A stretch of 32,399 nt of DNA from Furfurilactobacillus entadae (GTDB lineage: Bacteria > Bacillota > Bacilli > Lactobacillales > Lactobacillaceae), in the NCBI RefSeq assembly GCF_045862745.1, contig NZ_BQXN01000026.1:1-32399 (forward strand). Direction: 5' to 3'. Of the stretch, positions 16,232 through 25,181 are shown one piece after another. Made by a program: the position numbers and the translations under genes. The first letter of the stretch is position 1. Every line of letters starts with the position of its first letter. The notes beneath the pieces are model-generated. The model searched no databases. It worked only from the letters and a program-made list of their open reading frames with translations, and was not told the origin of the DNA.

Positions 16232-17131
16232 TTATTTGATCTGTTGTTCGTTTGCCACAGTATTCGCCTGTGGATCACCAAACAAGAGTTGCGTCACCAG
16301 TTTAAAACTCCGCACCGTTGTATGGAGTTGATGGTGATTCGCGTTGTTTAATAAAATTTCGTGATAGTTCGGCACGATCCCCCGCACTAGGTAACGTAAT
16401 GACTGTGCTTGCACGATTGGCACCGCGTTATCAGTTGCTTCACCATTCGTCGACCCGTACACATTAAAAATCGTTGCCGTTCGGTTAGCCGTCAAGTTTT
16501 GGCGATCAGCCAAGAGGTGTCGATAAATGTGCGTCGGACGTTTAGGTTCGCCCGATTCACGAATGTCTTTGGCCCGATCAACACCTTCATCCACCGGTGT
16601 CCCCAATAAAACCATCTTATTTAACCGCGGCAACCGTGGATCATTACCATAACGAATCAATTGACTCACTAGTGCACTGCCACCCCAAGAATGGCCGACC
16701 GCATTGTACTGGGTCACCCCATATTTTTGTTTCAATAGCAGCAAGATTTTGTTTAACCACTTTACCTGCGGCTGATACGTATTCGCCAGGTTCCGTGAGA
16801 ACGTCACCTGAATCAACGGGTTCACGTCATCGGGCCGTAAGTGACCACGAACATGAATGTGACCAAAGATATCAACGTTGATTCGCATGACCTTCCCGGC
16901 CGTATGGTGATCCTGCATGTAACCAATCATTCGGTTAAACGAATTGGCCGATGTTGCCCATCCTGGCATGAAGATCGTTGGGGTCGTCGTGGTGTGAACC
17001 GTTGGGCTGACCGTCGCCGTTGTAAGAGGCTCTGGGGCCACCCCAATGCTGATCACTTTTTCAAATAAACCAAATCCGGCGCACAGTGTTAAAAACACGG
17101 CTCCTGTAATTGCCCATCCACGTCTGTGCAT
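16232..17131 (-). CDS. DUF915 alpha/beta hydrolase, membrane-anchored or secreted
   Basis: 299 residues. A short basic N-terminus and one hydrophobic helix (WAITGAVFLTLCAGFGLF) serve as signal anchor. The hydrolase domain contains IFMPGWATSANSFNRMIGYM, YNAVGHSWGGSALVSQLIRY (nucleophile Ser in GHSWGG), VLLGTPVDEG and a late HH in NANHHQLHTTV as likely catalytic His. This is the DUF915 family common in lactobacilli; substrates are unknown, with esterase or lipase activity likely outside the membrane. RBS GGGGAAGTGG precedes ATG 17131. It appears to be a single gene. Confidence 0.9.
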   Translation of the reverse strand: MHRRGWAITGAVFLTLCAGFGLFEKVISIGVAPEPLTTATVSPTVHTTTTPTIFMPGWATSANSFNRMIGYMQDHHTAGKVMRINVDIFGHIHVRGHLRPDDVNPLIQVTFSRNLANTYQPQVKWLNKILLLLKQKYGVTQYNAVGHSWGGSALVSQLIRYGNDPRLPRLNKMVLLGTPVDEGVDRAKDIRESGEPKRPTHIYRHLLADRQNLTANRTATIFNVYGSTNGEATDNAVPIVQAQSLRYLVRGIVPNYHEILLNNANHHQLHTTVRSFKLVTQLLFGDPQANTVANEQQIK

Positions 17132-17227
17132 TTTCTGCCACTTCCCCGTTCATTTATGTCACTCTACCGCTTTTAATGGCTGACCACCAGCGTAAGGCCG
17201 GTGTTGCTTGACCAATCTACCACACAT

Positions 17228-18043
17228 TTAAAATAAATTCAGTTGTTCATCATTTGCTAACGTCGGTTTAACCGACTGGTCAGCGTGTTGGCCGCCGAGT
17301 GGTTGGACCTCATCTCGCGCCCCCGTGGGGTTAGCCACTGACATTGCATCCATCGTCTGGTTCAGTAACTCATCGACAAACACGTTTCCGCGGTTGTCTG
17401 CGTGACCCTTCGTCCATTCAAACCGCAAATGCGAAAAGTGTGGGAGCTCTTCACTGACCGCCTGCCATAATTCTTGGTTTGCGACTGCGCCACCACTGCT
17501 TTTTTGCCAGCCGCGCCGTTGCCACCCAGCTAACCAGTGTTTTGTGATCGCGTCCAGGACATACTTTGAATCGAGAACCGCTAAAATTGGTTGATCCGCC
17601 AACTGTGCCAGTCGTAACCCACGCAAGGCCATCAGGAGTCCCGTAATTTCCATCTTATTATTAGTGACGCCAAACTCACCCAATGAATCAAAGAACTGGG
17701 TATCATCAACGTTAACCAAGTACGCCCACGCCGCTTTATCTCCGCTTCGAACGTGGCCACCCGCCACATTACCGGTATTCCGTGAGCCGCCGTCTGAATA
17801 TAACACAATGCGCTCGTTTTGCTGGCTGGCTGACGTTTCAACTACTGGTGTTGCTGCGGCTGTTTTGGCTTGCTGTTGATATTGTCCGCCAGCCGCTAAC
17901 CACTGCTTTGCCGCCGTTTCCGTGGGGAAACTCTTATACCGGGCACCAGCGACACCATCAACCTGCTGTTTTGCAGCCGGCCAGGTGGTGTAGATTCCGG
18001 GCTTCTTTCCCTTCGCAACTGCGTAAAATTTCTTTCCTGCCAT
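17228..18043 (-). CDS. rnhA: Ribonuclease HI with N-terminal hybrid-binding domain
   Basis: 271 residues. The N-terminal domain (1-50; KFYAVAKGKKPGIYTTWPAA ... YKSFPTETAAKQWL) is the RNA:DNA hybrid-binding (viroplasmin-like) domain. The C-terminal RNase H domain shows the D-E-D-D residues in LYSDGGSRNTG, NNKMEITGLLMAL, AVLDSKYVLDAI and GHADNRGNVFVDEL. It removes RNA from RNA:DNA hybrids. A Gln/Ala linker (about 52-75) joins the domains, and a variable tail of about 45 residues ends in LNLF. It follows mutY by 12 bases with RBS GGAGAG, so both are one operon. Confidence 0.95.
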   Translation of the reverse strand: MAGKKFYAVAKGKKPGIYTTWPAAKQQVDGVAGARYKSFPTETAAKQWLAAGGQYQQQAKTAAATPVVETSASQQNERIVLYSDGGSRNTGNVAGGHVRSGDKAAWAYLVNVDDTQFFDSLGEFGVTNNKMEITGLLMALRGLRLAQLADQPILAVLDSKYVLDAITKHWLAGWQRRGWQKSSGGAVANQELWQAVSEELPHFSHLRFEWTKGHADNRGNVFVDELLNQTMDAMSVANPTGARDEVQPLGGQHADQSVKPTLANDEQLNLF

Positions 18044-18055
18044 CGTTACTCTCCG

Positions 18056-19183
18056 TTATTTAGTCTGTGCGTTTGTCCACGCCCGCCACATTTTCTGTTG
18101 GACAACAGGCATTGGGTACTCCTCAAAACGATCAACGGTGACCGCTTCACCCGCAAACAAACTCAAGTCTGGGGTTTCATGAAGGTCCACCGCTAACAGC
18201 CGAATTTGCCACTTTCGGTGCGTAAACGTATGGGTCACGCGCCGCCCTGCTACCGGCGTAAATGGCAATGACAGCGTCGTTTCCTGAGCAAAGTTTTCTT
18301 TGGCACGCTTCGCCAGCACTTCATCCGTTAGTACCGTTGTCTCGTCCTCATCTTCCGTTAACAACGCTGATTCTTCAATTAACGGAAAGGTCCATAAGTT
18401 TGCGAGAAGCCCGGTTGACGGGCGCTTCGTTAATAAATAGCCTGCTGGCGTCTTAATCACCAGTGCAACATAGTTCACTGGCACCGGTCGTGGTTTCGGC
18501 GTCTTCACCGGGTACTTTTGTTCGTCACCATCAAGGTAGGACTGATTAAACGCCTTCACGGGTGAATGGGTGCTATCCGGATTTTTTGCCGTCATGTAAC
18601 TACTTCCGAGATCCATAATGGCTTGGTTAAAATCGCCAGGCCGCTTAGGGTCAATGATTGAATTAATGACTGTTTCAAAAACAGCGCGCGTCTCTGGCTT
18701 TGCAATGTCATTATCGATCTTTAGTAGTCGGCTAAAGACACGAAATGCGTTACCGTCGACGGCGGCCACGGGTTCACCAAACGCAATGCTGGCAATCGCA
18801 CCGGCCGTGTATGGCCCAATCCCCGTCAACTCTTGAAGTCTGGCGGCCGTTGTCGGCCACTCACCATGCCGATCGTTGACGATTTCTTGCGCGGCCCGTT
18901 GTAGATTCCGTGCCCGTGAGTAGTAGCCTAATCCTTCCCATGCCTTCAGCAGCTGGTCTTCTGGCGCAGCCGCAAGCGCCGTCACCGTTGGAAAGGTCTT
19001 CATAAACCGCTCGTAGTACGGAATCACCGTGTTGACCTGTGTTTGTTGGAGCATGATTTCAGAAACCCACACGTGGTAGGGTTCTTGGTCACGCCGCCAC
19101 GGAAGCTCCCGTCCCTCGGTGTCGTACCATGCCAAGAGTATTCGCCGAAAGTCGGCAATTTTTGTTGGTTCCCAGTGTTCCAT
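18056..19183 (-). CDS. mutY: A/G-specific adenine glycosylase MutY, lacking the iron-sulfur cysteines
   Basis: 375 residues. The HhH-GPD core has WVSEIMLQQTQVNTVIPYYE (catalytic Glu), LQELTGIGPYTAGAIASIAF (helix-hairpin-helix) and VAAVDGNAFRVFSRLL (catalytic Asp). The C-terminal Nudix-like domain (about 225-375) includes RVTHTFTHRKWQIRL, used for 8-oxoG recognition. Where the [4Fe-4S] loop normally places four Cys, this protein reads LGSSYMTAKNPDSTHSPVKA, with no cysteine. Clusterless MutY proteins are known in some Lactobacillales. It removes adenine mispaired with 8-oxoguanine. ATG at 19183 has GAGG upstream; the ATG at 19195 is poorer. Confidence 0.95.
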   Translation of the reverse strand: MEHWEPTKIADFRRILLAWYDTEGRELPWRRDQEPYHVWVSEIMLQQTQVNTVIPYYERFMKTFPTVTALAAAPEDQLLKAWEGLGYYSRARNLQRAAQEIVNDRHGEWPTTAARLQELTGIGPYTAGAIASIAFGEPVAAVDGNAFRVFSRLLKIDNDIAKPETRAVFETVINSIIDPKRPGDFNQAIMDLGSSYMTAKNPDSTHSPVKAFNQSYLDGDEQKYPVKTPKPRPVPVNYVALVIKTPAGYLLTKRPSTGLLANLWTFPLIEESALLTEDEDETTVLTDEVLAKRAKENFAQETTLSLPFTPVAGRRVTHTFTHRKWQIRLLAVDLHETPDLSLFAGEAVTVDRFEEYPMPVVQQKMWRAWTNAQTK

Positions 19184-19268
19184 AAACAGCCTCATTTTCT
19201 TTTATTAATGTAGCGTTATCGTAGCACATTGCCACTAACCGTGCATAAACAAAGGCCAATCTGTAAAC

Positions 19269-19306
19269 AAAAAAGATGCTTCGCACATAACTGTCGCGAA
19301 TCATCT
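19269..19306 (-). terminator. usp terminator
   Basis: Minus-strand GATG-A-TTCGC ... GCGAA-G-CATC followed by TTTTTTG, 18 bases after the usp stop. Confidence 0.85.
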
Positions 19307-19323
19307 CCATTTCATTATTTAAT

Positions 19324-19761
19324 TTATAGCACCACGGCTGCGCACTCGAGGTCATCCATCACAAAGTTCACTGCGCGTTGAATCTGCTGACGATCGTGGC
19401 GATCCTCACCGATAACCAACAAATCGTATGAAAAATCGGTACAGTACACTTCTTCTGTCAGTCTAGCTAAATTACTCCCCTGCTTAACCGTCACGCTAAC
19501 CTTTGAGACGCCCATGGCTTTCGCAACGTCGCACAGATCTGCCGCAAACTTTTGCGCATCCGTCGTCATCTTTTTCATGTACCGGGGCGTTAGTGCGTTA
19601 AACACACTCAGTTGATCGTCATCGATCCAAACAATTATACCAAGTTCTGCATGGTTCGTTAGTGCCGTTTGCAATGCGTAATCAAATGCATCAATGTTTT
19701 GTGTGTTGGCATTGGCGACGACAGACACCATGTCAAACCGGGTTGCTTCAGGTGTTTTCAT
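19324..19761 (-). CDS. Universal stress protein (UspA family)
   Basis: 145 residues from ATG 19761 (GGGAG eight bases upstream; the longer frame to 19818 runs through the operator and promoter). The UspA fold is visible: MVSVVANANTQNIDAFDYAL at the start, ELGIIVWIDDD, a middle helix, VSVTVKQGSNLARLTEEV, and a final DLLVIGEDRHDRQQIQRAVN. The usual ATP-binding GxxGS-type end is replaced by GEDRHDRQQIQRAVNF, so nucleotide binding is uncertain. It is divergent from a MarR gene, with two shared inverted repeats between them, suggesting control by that regulator. Confidence 0.85.
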   Translation of the reverse strand: MKTPEATRFDMVSVVANANTQNIDAFDYALQTALTNHAELGIIVWIDDDQLSVFNALTPRYMKKMTTDAQKFAADLCDVAKAMGVSKVSVTVKQGSNLARLTEEVYCTDFSYDLLVIGEDRHDRQQIQRAVNFVMDDLECAAVVL

Positions 19762-19785
19762 AAGCTCACTCCCGTTCAAAATAAC

Positions 19786-19853
19786 TGTTTCCACCAGAAA
19801 CTTTAATGAGTATAGCACCTATTGTTTCCAAAAGAAACATTTCGCGGTAAAAT
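19786..19853. promoter_or_regulatory. usp/marR divergent promoters with two GTTTC-N5-GAAAC operators
   Basis: TGTTTC-CACCA-GAAACT (19786-19802) and TGTTTC-CAAAA-GAAACA (19823-19839) are two copies of one inverted repeat, 37 bases apart centre to centre. The usp promoter has an extended -10 (TGCTATACT, minus strand, about 19810-19818) between the two sites; the marR -10 TAAAAT is at 19848-19853 with its -35 region inside the second site. Occupancy of both would shut both genes. Confidence 0.78.
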
Positions 19854-19882
19854 AGAATCAAATCATTTGAATGGAGCTTTTT

Positions 19883-20446
19883 ATGGATCAAACGAAAATT
19901 CACCAGATGGGCGACCTTTATGCACGTCTATTAGCTTACGAAACCATGCACCACCCGTTTGACCAGCGCTTCCGCCAAGCTTTAATGCACGGTGGCCGGC
20001 GCGGACCGTTCGGCAATCATGGCGAGGAAAATCGCCACGTTATGCACGACATGCAGCACTGGTCAGAACACGTTAACCATCACTTTAATGGCCCCATGCG
20101 TGATGTTTTGGAGACCATTCAGGCACACCCTAACATCAACGCGCGGACCATCAGCGAAACACTCGACATTCTTCCTGGGACGTTATCAAAATACCTCAAA
20201 CGTTTAATCAGTCGGCACTTGGTGGCGGAACAAACGAATCCTGAAAACCGACGGGAAAAATTTTACTCGTTAACAGACGCTGGCACCTGGCTTTTAACGG
20301 TTGCCCACGGGGTTCAAGAAGACGATCAGCAAAACCAAGATGACGTTTTTGAACAATTTAATGACGCCGAACAGGACGTCATTATCCGGTTTCTTACGGC
20401 CATGCAGGAACGTGACCAACATCCTGACCAAAACAGCGACTCATAG
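19883..20446 (+). CDS. MarR-family regulator, His-rich
   Basis: 187 residues from ATG 19883, which has GGAG six bases upstream (the ATG at 19871 overlaps that site). A His-rich N-terminal half (MHHPFDQRF, NHGEENRHVMHDMQHWSEHV, NHHFNG) precedes the winged helix: INARTISETLDILPGTLSKY, LKRLISRHLVAEQ and NRREKFYSLTDAGTWLL. The C-terminus is acidic and Gln-rich. The many His/Asp residues could bind a metal, but no fixed site is proven. It is divergent from usp and probably binds the two GTTTC-N5-GAAAC sites. Confidence 0.88.
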   Translation: MDQTKIHQMGDLYARLLAYETMHHPFDQRFRQALMHGGRRGPFGNHGEENRHVMHDMQHWSEHVNHHFNGPMRDVLETIQAHPNINARTISETLDILPGTLSKYLKRLISRHLVAEQTNPENRREKFYSLTDAGTWLLTVAHGVQEDDQQNQDDVFEQFNDAEQDVIIRFLTAMQERDQHPDQNSDS

Positions 20447-20464
20447 TACATTTTGGGCCAATTA

Positions 20465-20510
20465 AAAATGCAGCGGTGAGGCGCATTAATTGCCCTCATC
20501 GCTGCATTTT
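20465..20510. terminator. Bidirectional terminator
   Basis: AAAATGCAGCG-G-TGAGG pairs with CCTCA-T-CGCTGCATTTT; serves marR (+) and cysK (-). Confidence 0.9.
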
Positions 20511-20540
20511 ATTTAGCCCGCGTTTACCGTAACAACCAAG

Positions 20541-21456
20541 TTAGTCTTGGTATAGTGCGGTTGATAAGTACCGTTCACCATTATCAGCGGCTAATGTTAA
20601 CACGCTGTGGCCGGCACCCAACTTTTTAGCTTCTTCAATGGCAGCCCAGACAGCAGCACCACCAGAAAAGCCAAGCAAAATTCCTTCTTGGCGAGCAACC
20701 AGGCGAGCTGTTGCAACCGCATCTGGCCCCGTAACATCCGCAACCCGGTCATAGACCTTGGTGTCCAATGTGTCTGGAACAAACCCTGTTCCAATGCCTT
20801 GCAACGGGTGCTTACCAGGTTGACCGCCGTTTAAGACCGCTGAATCAGCCGGTTCAACCCCAACAATCTGAACGTCAGCATTATTTTCGCGCAAGAACCG
20901 ACCCGTTCCAGATAACGTCCCACCAGTGCCGATCCCAGCAACAAAGACATCCGGTGTGCCGTGGAAGAAGTCCACAATTTCTGGACCAGTCGTTTCGTAG
21001 TGGGCCTGTGGATTCAACTGGTTTTCAAACTGGCTTAACATCAAGTAACCGCCCTTAGCCACGTACTCTTTGGCAACCTTGATTGATCCCTTAATCCCTT
21101 CCGCACCTGGTGTTTCAATTAATGTTGCCCCGTAGGCACGCATTAATTGTTTCCGTTCTTCACTGGCGGTATCTGGCATAACTAAAATGGCCTTGTAGCC
21201 CTTGGCAGCAGCCACGGCGGCAATCCCAATCCCCGTGTTCCCAGACGTTGGTTCAATCAATGTCACTTCTGGCGTCAAGTCGCCACTTTCTTCGGCCGCT
21301 TCAATTAACTTTAAGGCGATTCGATCCTTTACAGAACCGCCTTCGTTAAAGGCCTCCAACTTCATGTACACATCCGCTGCGCCTGCTGGGACGATCCGTT
21401 GAAGTTTCACGATTGGTGTGTGGCCGATGTAGTTTAAAATGCTGTCAGTTGGTGTA

Positions 21457-21470
<14 letters not shown>
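20541..21470 (-). CDS. cysK: Cysteine synthase (O-acetylserine sulfhydrylase)
   Basis: 309 residues of the PLP-dependent beta family. NYIGHTPIVKL starts the fold; the PLP Lys is in FNEGGSVKDRIALK; the substrate loop is EPTSGNTGIGIA; the phosphate-binding loop is GIGTGGTLSGTGRF; and GILLGFSGGAAVWAA closes the site. It makes cysteine from O-acetylserine and sulfide in the cytoplasm. Its ATG lies 14 bases inside the end of cysE (AAAGGA upstream), so the two are translated from one mRNA. Cystathionine beta-synthase-like side activity is possible but not readable. Confidence 0.95.
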
Positions 21471-22035
<565 letters not shown>

Positions 22036-22052
22036 CAAAAGCTCCCTTCAAC

Positions 22053-22110
22053 AAAAAACACCCACTCCCCCAATTCAGCTTCACTTAGCCAAATTCCGGG
22101 AATGGGTGTT
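22053..22110 (-). terminator. Attenuator terminator in the cysE leader
   Basis: Minus-strand AACACCCA-TTCCC pairs with GGGAG-TGGGTGTT, with an inner AATT/AATT step, followed by six T (22058-22053). It lies between the leader peptide stop (22155) and the cysE ribosome site, so it must be read through for cysE-cysK expression. A terminator inside an operon leader is the signature of attenuation. Confidence 0.88.
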
Positions 22111-22154
22111 CAATCATTTATTCTGCACACTGGTGAACTCGCAACGGGCGTTAC

Positions 22155-22259
22155 TTAAATAACCCACATGCCAGTCGCCGTCGGGGTGCTTAAACAATGA
22201 CGTCGATTCCGTGAACTTAGCAACATCTCTGATTGACAACAACACAGCGTCTTCATCAT
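22155..22259 (-). CDS. Leader peptide with Cys-Cys-Cys run (cysE-cysK attenuator)
   Basis: A 34-codon frame starts at ATG 22259 (a second ATG follows at once), with AGGAG eight bases upstream, and ends with TAA at 22157-22155. It begins MMKTLCCCQSEMLL: codons 6-8 are TGT TGT TGT, and another TGT comes at codon 22. It starts about 30 bases after the predicted transcription start and ends 45 bases before the terminator hairpin. Position, ribosome site, tandem Cys codons and the matching biosynthetic operon fit a ribosome-stalling leader like trpL or hisL. No T-box or SAM motif was found in the leader. Confidence 0.8.
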   Translation of the reverse strand: MMKTLCCCQSEMLLSSRNRRHCLSTPTATGMWVI

Positions 22260-22295
22260 TTCAAGCACTCCTCTCTCTGTTTATTAGTTGACCGT

Positions 22296-22324
22296 AGTAT
22301 AACTACTTATTTTTTATCAGTCAA
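22296..22324 (-). promoter_or_regulatory. cysE-cysK promoter
   Basis: Minus strand TTGACT (22324-22319), 17-base spacer, TATACT (22301-22296). The predicted start is near 22290, giving a leader of about 250 nt before cysE. Confidence 0.85.
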
Positions 22325-22439
22325 CCATTTTATTAATAATTGAGTCCGGTTGATTGTTGACCACTAACGCTTATTTTCCACGAAAAGCCCACAATCCGTT
22401 ATACTAAACATAAAATCATTTAAAAGGACCACACAGCTT

Positions 22440-24632
22440 ATGAGTATTGCTTTTGCCATCGGCTTACTGCTAATTGCAGTCATTGCTGCCGAAATTGTTT
22501 ATAACCAATTTTCAGCGATTCCACTCGCATTCTATCAAATTCTAGCTGGTGGAATTTTATCTTTATTTGCACTCTATCATCACTATCAGTTTGACCCTGA
22601 AATTTTCTTATTCGGGATCATCGCACCGATTATGTTTAACGACGCACAGGAAACGTCACGACCGGCCCTCACACGAAACATCATGGAGACCCTCTCACTG
22701 GCCGTGATGCTGGTCGTTGCGACCGTGGTGGTTGTCGGATTTGGCGTTCACTGGGTTTATCCCGCGCTGGCGCTCTCACTCGCCTTCATGCTGATTGCTA
22801 TCGTCAGCCCGACCGATGCCACCGCCGTCAGTTCCATCACGAAAAATCTTCAGCTTCCGTCAGGATTAATGGCCACGTTAAAGAACGAATCCCTTTTTAA
22901 TGACGCGTCGGGGATCGTTGCCTTCAATTTGGCATTGACCGCCTTTGTTTCCGGAAATTTTTCCGCCACGCATGGCCTGGTCGTCTTTCTAGAAACGTTC
23001 TTTGGTGGCCTTCTCGTCGGCTTCATCCTTGGGTGGATGGTCATTGCGCTCCGGTTAGGTATCATCCGCTGGAACATCGACAATTCCTCCATTAGCGTTC
23101 CGATTCAATTGCTGACCCCCTTCATCATTTACTGGGTCGCCGAGGAATTAAACGTTTCAGGAATTTTAGCGGTCGTGGCTGCTGGGCTACTGCATGGATT
23201 GGAAAAGGATCAGTTACGCCTGACATCCACCAAGGTTCAAATCGTAACCAGCAGCATGTGGGGCGTTGTGACAAACCTGTTAAACGGTTTTGTCTTCGTC
23301 CTCTTGGGCATTAGTCTCCCAACGATCGTCGAAAATCTTTTGGCCAAACATCAGATTTCCATCCTGACTCTTGTTGGTCTCGGCGTCGGAATTTATTTGC
23401 TTATGATCATCCTCCGCTACCTGTGGATTCGCTGTTTTCTTAATTTACCGTTTCACAGTGACCCCCGCCAATCAGCAGCCTTGTTATCACTGAGTGGCGT
23501 TCACGGGACCGTGACCCTTGCCATGGCTTTTTCCATTCCGTTTACCATGGCTCACGGGGTCGCTTTCCCCATGAGAAACGAGTTGATTTTTATTTCGGCC
23601 GTTGTCATCTTGCTCAGTTTGGTCACGCCGTTATTTACCATTCCGTTCATTCTGCCTAAACAAAATGAGGGCGAACAGGAAAACTTCACCGAGGCCCACC
23701 ACCTCATGTTGGACTACGCCATTGCCTGGTTGAAAAATAATGTTCCTGATACTTCAGAACGCCACACCGTTGTCGAAACGTTGTACAGCGAAAAGGGCAC
23801 CGTCAGTCGGCCAGATCGGAAAACGGTCCGGGCGTTATTCACCGGTGCCAGTCAGGTTGAAGCCGACGCCATCACTGCAAAAATCGACCAAGGTGATCTG
23901 TCACCTGCCGATCAACAAATTTATCAAAAGTATCTATACATGATTACCAGTCGCCAATCAAATACATCACGACGGTCACAAATCAAACTTCGGTTAAAGG
24001 TCATTTTTTCCCGCGCCTTTCACCCACTGCGCAACCGGAAGTGGAAACGACAGAAACGGGCGTTTTATGAAAAAGCTGTCGCTGAACAATCACAAGCGGC
24101 ATTAACGTCACAGGTTGCTCGGATTAACATTCAGGCGAGTGAAGGCTCAGCCGCTAATGTCACGAGTGCCGCCGGTCAGCCAATGAGTGGCACCGTGATG
24201 GTCTCTCAAGCGGTCACCCAGGCACTCAACGCATCTAATCAATCAACACCTGCGTCCACAACAGCACTCGTTCCGACGACCGTCCAGGATCGATTTGCGG
24301 CCATGAACCACACCCGTCAATTGCTGGTTGCCATTGAAAAGCTGGGAAATGACGCCATCATGCAGTGGCTGTATAACCAAGATATTTCGCGTGATCCCGC
24401 TGCAATCAACGTCGTCCGTGATTCATACATCAAACGGTCACAACATTTCCGCCATGACCAGGATGCTGGTAACGAAAAGTCCAATGCCTTGTTCATCTCC
24501 GCCTTTCAGGCTGAATATCAATACATTCAGGACGCCCTTAGTCGTGAAGATATTTCGCAGTCCATGGCAAAGAGCCTGCGCCAACAGGTGTCCTATGACG
24601 AAATGATCTACATGCAAAACGATTCGATGTAG
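22440..24632 (+). CDS. CPA1-family Na+/H+ antiporter with long cytoplasmic tail
   Basis: 730 residues. The first ~410 form about 12 membrane helices with the CPA1 signatures: MFNDAQETSRPAL, AIVSPTDATAVSSI (unwound helix region) and NESLFNDASGIVAFNLAL with the ND ion-binding pair. LSLSGVHGTVTLAMAFSIPF is also typical. The C-terminal ~320 residues are hydrophilic, with a basic stretch (RAFHPLRNRKWKRQKRAF) and a Ser/Thr/Ala-rich variable section, likely a regulatory tail. It exchanges protons for Na+ across the cell membrane for pH and salt balance. RBS AAAGGA is ten bases before ATG. Single gene with its own terminator. Confidence 0.93.
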   Translation: MSIAFAIGLLLIAVIAAEIVYNQFSAIPLAFYQILAGGILSLFALYHHYQFDPEIFLFGIIAPIMFNDAQETSRPALTRNIMETLSLAVMLVVATVVVVGFGVHWVYPALALSLAFMLIAIVSPTDATAVSSITKNLQLPSGLMATLKNESLFNDASGIVAFNLALTAFVSGNFSATHGLVVFLETFFGGLLVGFILGWMVIALRLGIIRWNIDNSSISVPIQLLTPFIIYWVAEELNVSGILAVVAAGLLHGLEKDQLRLTSTKVQIVTSSMWGVVTNLLNGFVFVLLGISLPTIVENLLAKHQISILTLVGLGVGIYLLMIILRYLWIRCFLNLPFHSDPRQSAALLSLSGVHGTVTLAMAFSIPFTMAHGVAFPMRNELIFISAVVILLSLVTPLFTIPFILPKQNEGEQENFTEAHHLMLDYAIAWLKNNVPDTSERHTVVETLYSEKGTVSRPDRKTVRALFTGASQVEADAITAKIDQGDLSPADQQIYQKYLYMITSRQSNTSRRSQIKLRLKVIFSRAFHPLRNRKWKRQKRAFYEKAVAEQSQAALTSQVARINIQASEGSAANVTSAAGQPMSGTVMVSQAVTQALNASNQSTPASTTALVPTTVQDRFAAMNHTRQLLVAIEKLGNDAIMQWLYNQDISRDPAAINVVRDSYIKRSQHFRHDQDAGNEKSNALFISAFQAEYQYIQDALSREDISQSMAKSLRQQVSYDEMIYMQNDSM

Positions 24633-24655
24633 CCTTTATCGGCTCAATTCCAAAC

Positions 24656-24693
24656 AAAATGGCCTTGACGAAAATTTTCGTCAAGGCCATTTT
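24656..24693. terminator. Bidirectional terminator
   Basis: A perfect palindrome AAAATGGCCTTGACGAAAA/TTTTCGTCAAGGCCATTTT between the antiporter (+) and the 105-aa gene (-). Confidence 0.93.
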
Positions 24694-24696
24694 AGG

Positions 24697-25014
24697 CTAC
24701 TTCTGACCATCCGTAATGTCGTTTTGTTCTCTCAGTGTTGCCACCAATGTCTCTGGAATCGCTTCACTGGTAAACCGTTGCAGTGGCGTCCACTCATGAC
24801 GATCTTTAAACGCCACCGGGTACACCGCAACAACGGCCACCATGAGGTTGTTTTCTGTCAAGAAGAGCTGCCCCAGACCCGTAAACTTTCCCCGCGTATG
24901 TTTACCCGTTCGCCAATTATGTGGCTGGGCGTCCCCGCTTGGTACGTATTGCCCTGTTGCATTCGTCGTCACCGGAACCCCTAAGTATCGATGAACTTCA
25001 TACTTTCCCTTCAT
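24697..25014 (-). CDS. Hypothetical protein, 105 aa
   Basis: Starts at ATG 25014 with GGAG seven bases upstream (GTG 25020 is in frame but lies on that site). It reads MKGKYEVHRYLGVPVTTN, a polar middle, GLGQLFLTENNLMVAVVAVY and PLQRFTSEAIPETLVATL. No signal peptide; the hydrophobic part (LMVAVVAVYPVAF) is too short for a confident membrane helix and more likely a buried strand. I do not recognise the family. It is a single gene, convergent with the antiporter. Confidence 0.7.
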   Translation of the reverse strand: MKGKYEVHRYLGVPVTTNATGQYVPSGDAQPHNWRTGKHTRGKFTGLGQLFLTENNLMVAVVAVYPVAFKDRHEWTPLQRFTSEAIPETLVATLREQNDITDGQK

Positions 25015-25111
25015 GCGCACACTCCATTTGTTATGATTACCTTCGATGGTACCACAACTTTTCTGAACTGATGGCGCCCTTTTTTAACGTCATTATTTTG
25101 GGGACTAAAAA

Positions 25112-25140
25112 TTGTCATTTAATTATCAAACCGGTTACAC
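25112..25140 (+). promoter_or_regulatory. Promoter of the 37-aa gene
   Basis: TTGTCA (25112-25117), 17 bases, TTACAC (25135-25140), about 40 bases before the ATG at 25182. Confidence 0.6.
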
Positions 25141-25181
25141 TTACCTTGTAATCAAATTCAATGATCGTGAGGTGAATCAAT

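Noticed and set aside
22040..22290. T-box or SAM riboswitch in the cysE leader
   Set aside because: No GGGTGG-ACCGCG type T-box sequence and no SAM-I core; the leader frame with Cys codons explains the terminator better.
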